Origin: Sphingomonas sp. FARSPH
Lineage (GTDB): Bacteria > Pseudomonadota > Alphaproteobacteria > Sphingomonadales > Sphingomonadaceae
Direction: 5' to 3'
DNA length: 64,000 bases
Assembly (NCBI RefSeq): GCF_003355005.1
Contig: NZ_CP029985.1
Span: forward strand, 682,001-746,000
The notes beneath the pieces are model-generated. The model was not told where the DNA came from. It saw only the letters and a list, made by a program, of their open reading frames with translations, and ran no database searches. This document shows positions 16,290-25,712 of this stretch, piece by piece (position 1 is the first letter of the stretch; every line of letters starts with the position of its first letter). A program made the position numbers and the translations under genes.

Positions 16290-16740
16290 TCAAACCGTGC
16301 GCGGGTAGCGCGCGGCGAATTCGCGGTCGGATGATGAGGTAGCGGATCGTGTCGACCAGCGCCCAGATGCCCGTCACGAACAGCCCGATGATCGTGATCG
16401 ACAGGATCAGCATCACCACGCCGCTGCCCGTCCGCCCCAGATAGAAACGGTGGATGCCGAGCGTGCCGAGGAAGAAGGCGAGCAAGGCGGCGACCAGCTT
16501 GTTGCGATCGGTGACGGGCGCCTCGGGCTTAGGCGGCAGCGTCACCGCGCCGCGCTCGCCGGGCATCGGGAAGACGCTGAGCGCGCGGTCGTCCGCGGCC
16601 TCGAAATCGACCGCCATGCCCACCGCAGGCTCGCCGCGCGTCGCCCAGTCGCCCTGCGCGAACCGATAGCGCCGCCCGTCGTCGCCGGCGACCAGCCCCT
16701 CGCCCGTCCGAACGTCGACGCCCAATACCTTGCCGCGCAT
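16290..16740 (-). CDS. TM2 domain membrane protein with an apparent C-terminal frameshift
   Basis: Residues ~1-70 form a soluble Gly-rich N-terminal region (MRGKVLGVDVRTG start). From ~80 comes a TM2 domain: LVAALLAFFLGTLGIHRFYLG, then a second membrane helix (GVVMLILSITIIGLFVTGIW) and ALVDTIRYLI. Directly after this, near 16325, the frame changes. Read in +1, the sequence continues REFAARYPRTV and stops at 16290, just before the terminator. Read without correction it runs on to 16135 as an Arg-rich tail antisense to purB. One extra G (minus strand C) in CGCGGTCGG explains this. ATG at 16740 has GGGGGTGAG upstream. It is either a natural mutation or a sequence error. Confidence 0.72.
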
Positions 16741-16795
16741 GCTCACCCCCGATGGCTAAGCGCAGGATGATGGCGGTTTCGGCGCGGGGCGCAAG

Positions 16796-17596
16796 TCACC
16801 CGCTCGGAATCAGCGTGTCCACCCCGCGCGCCGCGACGACCCAGCGATAGAAGGCCTCCGTCACGTAGAAGCGCAGAAAGGTCGGATCGATGGTGATCCG
16901 CTTGACCTGCCCCAGACAATCGCGTCCGCCGATCAGCAGCGCCTGCGCCAGACCCTTCGACAAATCGCTGCCGGACGGCGCGTGTACGAAGCGCGTGGCG
17001 ATGCGTGGCTGACGTTGCACCAGGCAGGCCGATACCCTGAAGGCATCATAGTCGTTGGCGAGGCGGTATCGGTTCCGATGCTGCTCCGTATCCATCATCC
17101 GCCGGCTGATGACCGGATCATAGGTCTGCGCGGTATCGAGCGTGGCGTCAGGCGCGAAGTCGGCGAGAACTTGTTCGATCAGCACGCCGCGGTCGGTAAT
17201 GGTGCCGTTGGCCGTTGGATCGTCGCTGACAGGGGCCGGCGGAGAGGGCCGGTAACAACCACGCTGCCGCGCCATCAGCCAGCCGATCGCATAGCGCGTC
17301 GATGCGTAATTCGGCGCGCCCTCCACCGCGTTGCGCAGGGTCGCCCGATCGCTGCCCTTGATCGCGCATCGGGCGAACATCGCCGAATTTTCCTGGATGA
17401 TCGTCGAGTCAAACTGCGTGCTACGCGCCCATTCGACCTGTACTGGCAGCTTCTCCCGCGGAATACGCAGCGCACGGACGACGATGTCGTCGGAACTGTC
17501 GGCGTCGGGCAGAACGATCGGGTCCTTGGGCAGCTCCTGTGTAAGGGCAGACCCTGCGACGGCGAGCAATGCGATCGTAACGAACAATCCTGCCAT
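16796..17596 (-). CDS. Periplasmic hypothetical protein
   Basis: A 266-residue protein with a signal peptide (MAGLFVTIALLAVAGSALTQ). The mature part contains DDIVVRALRIPREKLPV (~36-52), several cysteines (FARCAIKG, RQRGCYRPS, VSACLVQR, GRDCLGQ) that could form disulfides, and an RFYVTEAFYRWVVAARG end. Proteins of this layout are common in sphingomonads, but I know no function. It is transcribed alone, with an upstream gap of ~120 bp to the next gene on the same strand. Confidence 0.65.
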   Translation of the reverse strand: MAGLFVTIALLAVAGSALTQELPKDPIVLPDADSSDDIVVRALRIPREKLPVQVEWARSTQFDSTIIQENSAMFARCAIKGSDRATLRNAVEGAPNYASTRYAIGWLMARQRGCYRPSPPAPVSDDPTANGTITDRGVLIEQVLADFAPDATLDTAQTYDPVISRRMMDTEQHRNRYRLANDYDAFRVSACLVQRQPRIATRFVHAPSGSDLSKGLAQALLIGGRDCLGQVKRITIDPTFLRFYVTEAFYRWVVAARGVDTLIPSG

Positions 17597-17717
17597 CTTT
17601 GCGCCCCTCGCTCAGCGTCGCGCCGACCCTGCAAGCCCGCGATGACAACTTACCATATCCCACCGCGCCGCCCCAGCGCTCCTTGGTCGATAATGGGTCT
17701 ACCCCGCCGGGCGCCTT

Positions 17718-18245
17718 TCACCCCGCCCAGCCAGCGATCCAGTCGGCGAGCGCCTGCGGCGTCAGCGTGCGGGCGTCGGCGAGGGCGGTTTCGCGGCCGG
17801 CGTTGACGAGGCGGTTGGTCCTGGGATCGATGATCAGCACGGCGGGGACGCCGGCGAGACGGCCCTTGATGCCGTAGGCGGCGGGGATGTCGAGGTTCTG
17901 ATCGAAGCGGCCGACGTCGACGGTCACCACCTCGAAATGGCTGGCGACGAAGGGCTTCATCTGCGGCAGGTCCATGACGCCGGCGAGCAGGCGGCAGTCG
18001 AGGCACCAGTTGCCGCCGAGATCGATCAGCAGCCGTTTATGCGCCTTGAGCGCGCGCGCCCGCGCCGCCGCGACCTCCGCCTTCGCGTCGCCGGCGTGAT
18101 AGGGCAGCGGCAGCGGCTGGGGGAGGCTGTCGAGGCTGGCGATGGCGATGCGCGGCGCCTTTGCCGGGGCGGCGGCGAGCGGCGCCGCGGCGAGCGTGAC
18201 GGTGGCGGCGAGCGCGGCGGCCATGGTCGGGATGCGGATCATCAT
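17718..18245 (-). CDS. Secreted thioredoxin-fold protein
   Basis: A 175-residue protein with a signal peptide (MMIRIPTMAAALAATVTLAA, cleaved near AAPLAAA) and a thioredoxin-like domain (~60-175). The redox motif NWCLDCRLL resembles DsbD gamma-domain and thiol:disulfide interchange proteins; GVPAVLIIDP holds the cis-Pro. It probably acts on periplasmic disulfides. GGAAGG precedes ATG 18245; a second ATG follows at once. The partner and substrate are not visible from the context. Confidence 0.82.
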   Translation of the reverse strand: MMIRIPTMAAALAATVTLAAAPLAAAPAKAPRIAIASLDSLPQPLPLPYHAGDAKAEVAAARARALKAHKRLLIDLGGNWCLDCRLLAGVMDLPQMKPFVASHFEVVTVDVGRFDQNLDIPAAYGIKGRLAGVPAVLIIDPRTNRLVNAGRETALADARTLTPQALADWIAGWAG

Positions 18246-18414
18246 GGGGTGCCTTCCGGTAAAGTGCGATGCGCCGATCAGACCGCGTCGGGGGCCGACT
18301 GGCAACCCCCGCCCCGCTTGTCGCCCCGATAGCTTCGCTCGTCGCCGCGGCGGGAACCCGGCAGGCCGGCCGCGCGTCCGACGATCCGCAGCATCATCGA
18401 AGGCCCGCGCCCGC

Positions 18415-18606
18415 ATGTTCGTCGATTTCCGCGACCAGCCCCCGCCGCCGCCATGGCGACCCAAGCCCGTCCAGAAAGGCCCACAGCTGACGCGGCGGCA
18501 GCAGGATACGCTCGCGGCGATCATCGGCGTCAACATGCTGCTGCTGCTGATCGCACCGATCGGCGGGGCGACGGTGATCCAAGCGATCGTGGCGTTGTTC
18601 CGATAG
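18415..18606 (+). CDS. Small single-span membrane protein
   Basis: A 63-residue protein with a Pro/Arg/Lys-rich cytoplasmic start (MFVDFRDQPPPPPWRPKP), then a hydrophobic segment (~34-60; AAIIGVNMLLLLIAPIGGAT) consistent with one or two membrane helices. GAAGG lies 11 bases upstream, rather far. It sits in the gap upstream of the divergent thioredoxin-like gene and converges with the membrane protein at 18610. No function known. Confidence 0.55.
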   Translation: MFVDFRDQPPPPPWRPKPVQKGPQLTRRQQDTLAAIIGVNMLLLLIAPIGGATVIQAIVALFR

Positions 18607-18609
18607 GGC

Positions 18610-19053
18610 TCAGGCGACAGCGAAGCGTCGATGGTCTTCGTCGTCATTGGCCGGCGCGAGTTTCGGCCGCGTGCGCGCCGCCCGATGCGCGCGCCGGGCG
18701 GGAAGGCGGCGGACCAACACACCGGCTCCGCCCCCACGCCACGCGGAAAACGCCACCGCGACCGCGACGAGCGCATCGACGACCGCCGAAAGTTCGATCG
18801 TCGTCAGCCAGATCACCGCATCGGGCATCGCATAGAGGAAGAGCCGCCCAGCCGAGCTGTCTTCGCAGACGCTCATGACGATCACTGCAGCGACGATCAC
18901 GATGCCGACCGCGACATCGCCCCGGCGGATGGCGGACAGGCGTGCGGCGGGGTGCACGATCAGCCATGCGCGCAATCGCTGCACAACAGGCACGTCAGGC
19001 CAGACGACCATCGCTGCCCAGGCCATCACGAACGTCACGACCACCGCCAACAT
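18610..19053 (-). CDS. Hypothetical multi-span membrane protein
   Basis: A 147-residue protein with four hydrophobic stretches: MLAVVVTFVMAWAAMVVW, VGIVIVAAVIVMSV, LFLYAMPDAVIWLTTIEL and VVDALVAVAVAFSAW. An Arg-rich C-terminal tail follows (VRRLPARRAHRAARTRPK). ATG at 19053 is chosen because GGGGGG precedes it and the first helix begins immediately; the open frame upstream is antisense noise within dnaJ. No family recognised. Confidence 0.55.
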   Translation of the reverse strand: MLAVVVTFVMAWAAMVVWPDVPVVQRLRAWLIVHPAARLSAIRRGDVAVGIVIVAAVIVMSVCEDSSAGRLFLYAMPDAVIWLTTIELSAVVDALVAVAVAFSAWRGGGAGVLVRRLPARRAHRAARTRPKLAPANDDEDHRRFAVA

Positions 19054-19075
19054 TGCCCCCCGATGCCCGCGCGAG

Positions 19076-20200
19076 CTATTCTGCCGCGAAGACGTTCTTA
19101 AGCTTGGCGAAGAAGCCTTGGCTTTCGGGGCATTCCTCGCCCGTCTCGGTTTCCCGGAACAGTTCGAGCAGTTCGCGCTGGCGCGTCGAGAGGCGGGTGG
19201 GGGTTTCGACCTCGATCTGGATGACGAGATCGCCCTGCCCGCGGCCCTGCAGCACGGGCATGCCCGCACCGCGCTGGCGCAATTGCTTGCCCGACTGGAT
19301 GCCGGCGGGAATCTTGATGTCGTGGGTGCGGCCATCGAGGCCGGGGATCGACAAGGTGCCGCCGAGCGCGGCGGTGGTGAAGCTGATCGGCGCGCGCGCG
19401 AACAATGTCGTGCCCTCGCGCTCGAAGATCGCGTGCCGCTTGATGTGGAGGAAGATGTAGAGATCGCCCGCGGGCGCGCCGCGCGGCCCCGCCTCCCCCT
19501 CGCCGGTCAGGCGGATGCGCGTGCCTTCGTCGACGCCGGGGGGCACGTTGACCGCGAGCGTCTTGGTGCGTTCGATGCGGCCATCGCCGCGGCAGTCGGC
19601 GCAGGGGTCGGCGATCACCTGGCCCGAGCCCTGGCAGACCGGGCAGGCGCGCTCGACGACGAAGAAGCCCTGCTGCGCGCGCACCTTGCCGTGGCCGCCG
19701 CAATGGCGGCAGGTCGTCGCCTGCGTCCCGGGCTTTGCGCCCGAGCCCTGACAGGTTTCGCATTGCGCGGAGACGTCGACGGTGATCTCGGTCGCCTTGC
19801 CGTGGAACGCCTCCTCGAGGCTGATCTCCATATCGTAGCGCAGGTCCGCACCGCGCCGCGCCTGCGCACGGCCACCACCGCGGCCGCCGCCCATGAATTC
19901 GCCGAAGACGCTTTCGAAGATGTCGGAAAAGGCGCCGAAGTCCTGCGCGCCGCCGCCACCACCACCGCCGTTCTGGAAGGCGGCATGGCCGTAGCGGTCA
20001 TAGGCGGCGCGCTTCTGCGGGTCCTTCAGGACCTCATAGGCTTCGCTCACCGCCTTGAACTTCGCCTCGGAATCCTTGCACCCGGCATTCTTGTCCGGAT
20101 GGTATTTCATCGCGAGCTTGCGGTAGGCGGATTTCAGCGTCGCGCCGTCCGCATCACGCTCGCATTCGAGCAGCTCGTAATAGTCGACTGTGGTGCTCAT
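19076..20200 (-). CDS. dnaJ: Chaperone DnaJ
   Basis: A 374-residue type I Hsp40. The J domain (~1-72) has the HPD motif in KYHPDKN. A Gly-rich linker with FGEFMGGG follows. The zinc domain has four CxxCxGxG repeats (CETCQGSG, CRHCGGHG, CPVCQGSG, CADCRGDG). The C-terminal client-binding domains contain VNVPPGVDEGTRIRLTGEGEAG. It stimulates DnaK ATPase and delivers clients. It follows dnaK by 113 bp on the same strand; that gap carries a dyad sequence (~20215-20290), so some transcription may end there. Confidence 0.96.
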   Translation of the reverse strand: MSTTVDYYELLECERDADGATLKSAYRKLAMKYHPDKNAGCKDSEAKFKAVSEAYEVLKDPQKRAAYDRYGHAAFQNGGGGGGGAQDFGAFSDIFESVFGEFMGGGRGGGRAQARRGADLRYDMEISLEEAFHGKATEITVDVSAQCETCQGSGAKPGTQATTCRHCGGHGKVRAQQGFFVVERACPVCQGSGQVIADPCADCRGDGRIERTKTLAVNVPPGVDEGTRIRLTGEGEAGPRGAPAGDLYIFLHIKRHAIFEREGTTLFARAPISFTTAALGGTLSIPGLDGRTHDIKIPAGIQSGKQLRQRGAGMPVLQGRGQGDLVIQIEVETPTRLSTRQRELLELFRETETGEECPESQGFFAKLKNVFAAE

Positions 20201-20313
20201 GGCTGCCCTTCACACAAACCCCTCCCGTCCTCGGTGAAAGGTCGCAAAGGTCGCAGTGTTTGCGGGTCCTTCGCGGCCTTCCACCGGAAACGGAAGCCGG
20301 GGCCTGTTACGCC

Positions 20314-22224
<1,911 letters not shown>

Positions 22225-22311
22225 ACGTGCTTAACCCTAGCCCCTGACATACAAAACAAAGAAAGGACGCGCCCCGTTACGGCAGCGCAATCTCTTCCGT
22301 CACGGCGGGCG

Positions 22312-22339
22312 ATATAGGCAGGGTTCGCCTTGCCGCAAG
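22312..22339 (-). promoter_or_regulatory. RpoH-like heat-shock promoter of dnaKJ
   Basis: On the minus strand CTTG (22339-22336) is followed after 17 bases by CCTATAT (22318-22312), close to the alphaproteobacterial RpoH consensus CTTG-N17/18-CYTATNT. It is 88 bp before dnaK. No CIRCE repeat is visible here. Confidence 0.55.
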
Positions 22340-22386
22340 AACCGCCAGTCCATAGAGCGGCCGCAAAGGTTCCCGTGCGGAGACAC

Positions 22387-22833
22387 ATGATGGTGCGACA
22401 GCTGATTGCCCTGGGCGCGGCGGCGATGCTGGCGGGATGCGTCAAGCCCGATCCGCTGACGATGACGGACGCGTGGGTCCGGCTCGCCGCGGTGCCGGGG
22501 CGACCGGCGGCGGGCTATTTCACGCTGCACGGCGGCGCGACGCCGATGCGCGTGGTCGATGCCAATTCCGACGTTTCGCTCCGCGCCGAAATGCATGAAA
22601 GCATGGGCGGCCCCGGCGGCATGGCGACGATGACGCCGCTCGCCAGCGTCCCCCTGCCCGCGAACGCGCCACTCGTCTTCAAGCCGGGCGGGCGGCACGT
22701 GATGCTGTTCAACGTCAATCCGGCGGTCAAGCCGGGCGACCGCGTGACGCTGACCGCGACGCTGGACAACGGACGGCGCATCGGCGCGCGCGCGATCGTG
22801 GTCGCAGCGGGCGCGCCGGCGCCGCAGTTCTGA
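22387..22833 (+). CDS. PCuAC-type periplasmic copper chaperone, lipoprotein
   Basis: A 148-residue protein starting MMVRQLIALGAAAMLAGCVK, a lipoprotein signal with lipobox LAGC. The mature part fits the PCuAC family: TMTDAWVRLAAVPGRPAAGYFTLH, then MHESM with further Met residues, and GGRHVMLFNV supplying the His/Met Cu(I) ligands (the H-M-x10-M-x21-H-x-M pattern). Such proteins deliver copper to cytochrome oxidase. GGAGACAC precedes the ATG; a second ATG at 22390 is possible. It diverges from dnaK. Confidence 0.82.
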   Translation: MMVRQLIALGAAAMLAGCVKPDPLTMTDAWVRLAAVPGRPAAGYFTLHGGATPMRVVDANSDVSLRAEMHESMGGPGGMATMTPLASVPLPANAPLVFKPGGRHVMLFNVNPAVKPGDRVTLTATLDNGRRIGARAIVVAAGAPAPQF

Positions 22834-22847
22834 TCGCCCGTGACGGT

Positions 22848-23102
22848 ATGACGAGGACGGGCCGGCCGCTGACCGCGAATGAAGTCGCCCTCGCGCGCAG
22901 CGTCTTTCACGATGCGATCGACTATGCGCAGGTGACGATCGCGCGGCGCAAATGGGCGTTTTTCCAGCCCAAGGAGACGGTGATGGCGCCGTGCGGCTGC
23001 ATCCACTTCCATCCCGCCGGCCACGCCTATCGCGACGATTTCGCCGCCGCGGCGCTGAGCGACCAGGGGCTGTTCGTGCACGAGATGGTGCGTCTATCAT
23101 AA
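22848..23102 (+). pseudogene. N-terminal part of a metallopeptidase-like gene split by the island
   Basis: Residues 1-81 (to 23091) match the island-borne homologue at 23133-23609: LARSVFHDAIDYAQVTI, RRKWAFFQPKETVMAPCG, IHFHPAGHAYRDDF and FVHEMV. After GGTGC the frame reads only RLS and stops. The rest of the gene is at 41081-41295. Joining 22848-23091 to 41081-41295 gives an exact 152-residue frame with HEMVHIWQ, an HExxH zinc-peptidase motif. The break falls at the second His codon, so this allele is inactive. The gene starts 14 bp after the copper chaperone. Confidence 0.9.
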
Positions 23103-23106
23103 AGTA
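23072..23106. other. attL: left junction of the island
   Basis: The host half (15 bases before GGTGC, ending CACGAGAT) joins the element half GTCTATCATAAAGTA. The outer element sequence AAAGTA (23101-23106) is the reverse complement of TACTTT at the right junction, at the same distance (9 bases) from the core. Confidence 0.75.
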
Positions 23107-23132
23107 GCGCACCCCGACCGATGGCGCGACCT

Positions 23133-23609
23133 TTATGCGGGGTGAAACGGTAAGATGCTTTCCATCGTCGGCAGCGGCGGTGCACCGGGCACGGCGATGC
23201 CGTGACGCATCAGGAAGGTATGCCGAACGATCTCGGCCTGCTGCTCCAGGCCGTAGCGATCGAGCGTCCATCCGGGTTTGATCGTATAGTGATAACGGCA
23301 GAATGGGTGCCGGCGCAGCACGAGATTGATGCCGCGCTGGTATTGCCAGACGTGAACCAGCTCGTGGATCAGGTGTCCCTGCCACCCGATCGAAACGCTG
23401 GCGAAGCAGTCGCGATAGCTGTCGCCTTTCGGATGAAAATGTATGTTGCCGCATGGGGCCATTGTAACGTTACGCGGCTGGAAGAAGGCCCATTTGCGCC
23501 GAACGATCCGCACAGTTCCATAGTCGATGGCGGTGCCGAACACCGTTTTTGCCAGTTCAAGCTCGGCGGCCGTTAGCGAACGTGAATGGCACGGGTCGGG
23601 GGCAAACAT
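23133..23609 (-). CDS. Intact HExxH metallopeptidase-like protein, homologue of the disrupted target
   Basis: A 158-residue protein with LAKTVFGTAIDYGTVRIVRR, KWAFFQPRNVTMAPCGNIHF, HFHPKGDSYRDCF, the zinc motif HELVHVWQYQ (~92-101) and HPFCRYHYTIKPGW, ending PGAPPLPTMESILPF. It covers both halves of the gene split by the island and is similar but clearly diverged. HExxH suggests a zinc-dependent fold, though activity is unproven; sphingomonad homologues are often labelled vgr-related. It points back toward the left junction, 46 bp from attL core. Its version of the crossover core reads GGTTC rather than GGTGC. It could replace the lost host function. Confidence 0.85.
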   Translation of the reverse strand: MFAPDPCHSRSLTAAELELAKTVFGTAIDYGTVRIVRRKWAFFQPRNVTMAPCGNIHFHPKGDSYRDCFASVSIGWQGHLIHELVHVWQYQRGINLVLRRHPFCRYHYTIKPGWTLDRYGLEQQAEIVRHTFLMRHGIAVPGAPPLPTMESILPFHPA

Positions 23610-23995
23610 GCTGCGGATATAGGCTCCCCCCGCCAGATCGGGGAGGCTGTCTGTTTAACAGATCGCGGAAGGCCGTTGCCCCGCTATCGGCTAACCCCTA
23701 TTTTGCCATGCGCGACGTGATCGCGACTTTGAGGTTCTCCTCAAGACGACGATCATGGGGGTGCCCGTTCTGCTGATGCCGCAGGAGGGGATGCCGAACT
23801 GGCGGGCACGGCAAGGCCCGGTGGTGGTTTGGCGGCGTCGGGGAACCCGGCGTCAACGGCACAGTCCGACCTTCAAGGGTCAAACCCTCTTCAGCGGCGC
23901 GCAGCCGCACCCAGAAGCCGAAAGGTTGGCGGGTGTGCTGTGTGATTTTCGCGGCCCGACCCATGCCTTTCGGCTTCAAAGCCAGAGAGACGTAT
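23610..23995. other. Island intergenic region with one palindrome
   Basis: This 386-bp stretch lies between the divergent metallopeptidase-like gene and the 555-aa protein gene. Short open frames here look like noise. The one clear structure is the palindrome at 23650-23662. It presumably holds promoters for both flanking genes; none is clear. Confidence 0.5.
23649..23662. repeat. Palindrome TCTGTTTAACAGA, left copy
   Basis: GTCTGTTTAACAGA contains a perfect 13-base palindrome about a central T. A 13/14 match in the opposite orientation lies at 27011-27024, so the pair brackets the 555-aa and TGT-like genes. Confidence 0.7.
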
Positions 23996-25663
23996 ATGGT
24001 CAGGAAGAATATCGCGCAGCCTGCAGCAAGCGAGCCGGTCGATGAACCTGTGCTCGAAAGCAACATGCCCACCGCCGAAGCAACGCTCGACGAAGCCGGC
24101 AAGGACGGATGGCGCGAGCAAACCCGCGAAGGTATCGGCACCGTGATGGTCAATCGCGACAAGGTGCTGATCCGGGTCGTGGTCAGGGCCTCCATCGACT
24201 ACATGCGAAACGGCGGAGCCGGGTCTAGTAGTTATTTCGAACCCCGCTTGAAGGCCATCGGCCTGCGGACAAGCGGCAGCAAGATCACGATGGCGGCGGC
24301 GACACTCGCCACCCGTCTCGATCGCCTCGATCCAAAAGATGGGAAGGATGCAGGCAAACTGCTGGACGCGATCGCCAGTGGCATGGAGGGGGTGGTGATC
24401 GCGGCCGGCACTGGCTTTCCATGGGCCTATAGCGACGATTGCGTGGCGAAGCTGACCACCAAGGTCGATGAGATAGGCGGCCTCCGCAAGCTGGCTGATC
24501 TGGCGCGGAACGAGAATATCGATGACAATCCGCGCGGCGTCATCCGTCTCGACGGCAAGAAGGTCCGGGACATCGTTCAAGGCCGCATTGCCGATCTGCT
24601 TGGCAATGTTTCGGCATCGAGCTTTGCGTTGGCGGTGGTGAAGGACGGCAAGACGGCGGCGGTGCCGAACGTCTCCCTCGATGTGCAGGACGTGACGGCG
24701 GCGCTGGCGAACCGGGATATCGGCGAAGGCCGCGCGCAGGTTCTTTACGAACTGACGCTTGCGACGATTGCGATCACGCTGGACGATACCGGCATGGTCA
24801 AGGCGCATGACGACGATCCCAAGGACAAGAAGTCCCCCAAGCGACAGACCGAACCGCACATCATCTTCCGCCCGGATCGCTCGGTGATCGTGTCGGCCCA
24901 TCTCGCGGCTGGCGCGAGCAATATGGTCAGGATCAAGGACATCGCCAGCCCATTCGATGAGTGGCCCAGTTACGACGTGATGTTGCCTCCACAGGTCCAC
25001 CGCAAGCTCAGGCTGAACCTTGATAAGCCCGCCCAGCGCAATGCGGTGGAAATCACCGAGGAGGCGCCGGAGCCGGGACGCGCACTGATCGACCGGACGT
25101 GGCATGTCCGCAGCGAAGCGGCGCTACACCCGAAGTATCAGCATGACGGACGTGGCCTGCTGTTCAGCCCGAGGATACCGACCTACGGCCGGCAGGGCGA
25201 GCCGCGCGACACGGTTCATGTCGTTCGCGATGATCGCCAGTTCGACGAGGTCGCGCAATTCCTCTGCGATCTCGCGCCGACCGGCTTCCTGATGGGCGTC
25301 ATCGCCGCCCATGAACGGATCAAGCGGGCGGCGAGCACCGGCAAGGCCATATCGCTTTCAATGAGGGATGGGTTGTTCGGCGCGACGATCAGCAAAGAGA
25401 ATGTGCTGGTCGCCAAGGCAGAAGGAGCCATGGAAGCCGTTCATGTCTCCGCCGCCGATTTTCGCAACCTGCTTCTCCTGCTGGAAGCGTTGAAGCCGGG
25501 GCAAGTCAATCTTGCGCTGGACGAGCAGAAGGCCGCGCTACGCTGGCGGTTCCGCTCGTCGCGGGCACACTACGAACTGTTCATGCCCGCCGCGACATCG
25601 GCCGGCACCCGCCTCGCCTCGGCCTTCAAGCCGATCTCGATCGTCGCTCGCTCGGCGGCCTGA
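23996..25663 (+). CDS. Large island protein of unknown function, partner of the TGT-like gene
   Basis: A 555-residue soluble protein, no signal peptide or membrane helix. The N-terminal ~30 residues are low complexity. Then follow a region with VMVNRDKVLIRVVVRASIDYM (~50-70), a central part with a Lys/Asp-rich loop (DDDPKDKKSPKRQTEPHII), and a C-terminal domain with FLCDLAPTGFLMGVIAAHER and LEALKPGQVNLALDEQKAAL ending in YELFMPAA. The last ~90 residues weakly recall the final sliding-clamp domain, but this is only an impression. ATG 23996 has AGAGAG upstream. The next gene follows after 49 bp, so the two form an operon. Family not recognised. Confidence 0.7.
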   Translation: MVRKNIAQPAASEPVDEPVLESNMPTAEATLDEAGKDGWREQTREGIGTVMVNRDKVLIRVVVRASIDYMRNGGAGSSSYFEPRLKAIGLRTSGSKITMAAATLATRLDRLDPKDGKDAGKLLDAIASGMEGVVIAAGTGFPWAYSDDCVAKLTTKVDEIGGLRKLADLARNENIDDNPRGVIRLDGKKVRDIVQGRIADLLGNVSASSFALAVVKDGKTAAVPNVSLDVQDVTAALANRDIGEGRAQVLYELTLATIAITLDDTGMVKAHDDDPKDKKSPKRQTEPHIIFRPDRSVIVSAHLAAGASNMVRIKDIASPFDEWPSYDVMLPPQVHRKLRLNLDKPAQRNAVEITEEAPEPGRALIDRTWHVRSEAALHPKYQHDGRGLLFSPRIPTYGRQGEPRDTVHVVRDDRQFDEVAQFLCDLAPTGFLMGVIAAHERIKRAASTGKAISLSMRDGLFGATISKENVLVAKAEGAMEAVHVSAADFRNLLLLLEALKPGQVNLALDEQKAALRWRFRSSRAHYELFMPAATSAGTRLASAFKPISIVARSAA

Positions 25664-25712
25664 TCCTCCACCACGCCCCGCGACGATCGCGGGGCGTTCA
25701 GGGATACATACA

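Noticed and set aside
23698..24195. Minus-strand open frame at the left of the 555-aa gene
   Set aside because: Covers the gap and the start of the 555-aa gene antisense; no ribosome site or recognisable domain.
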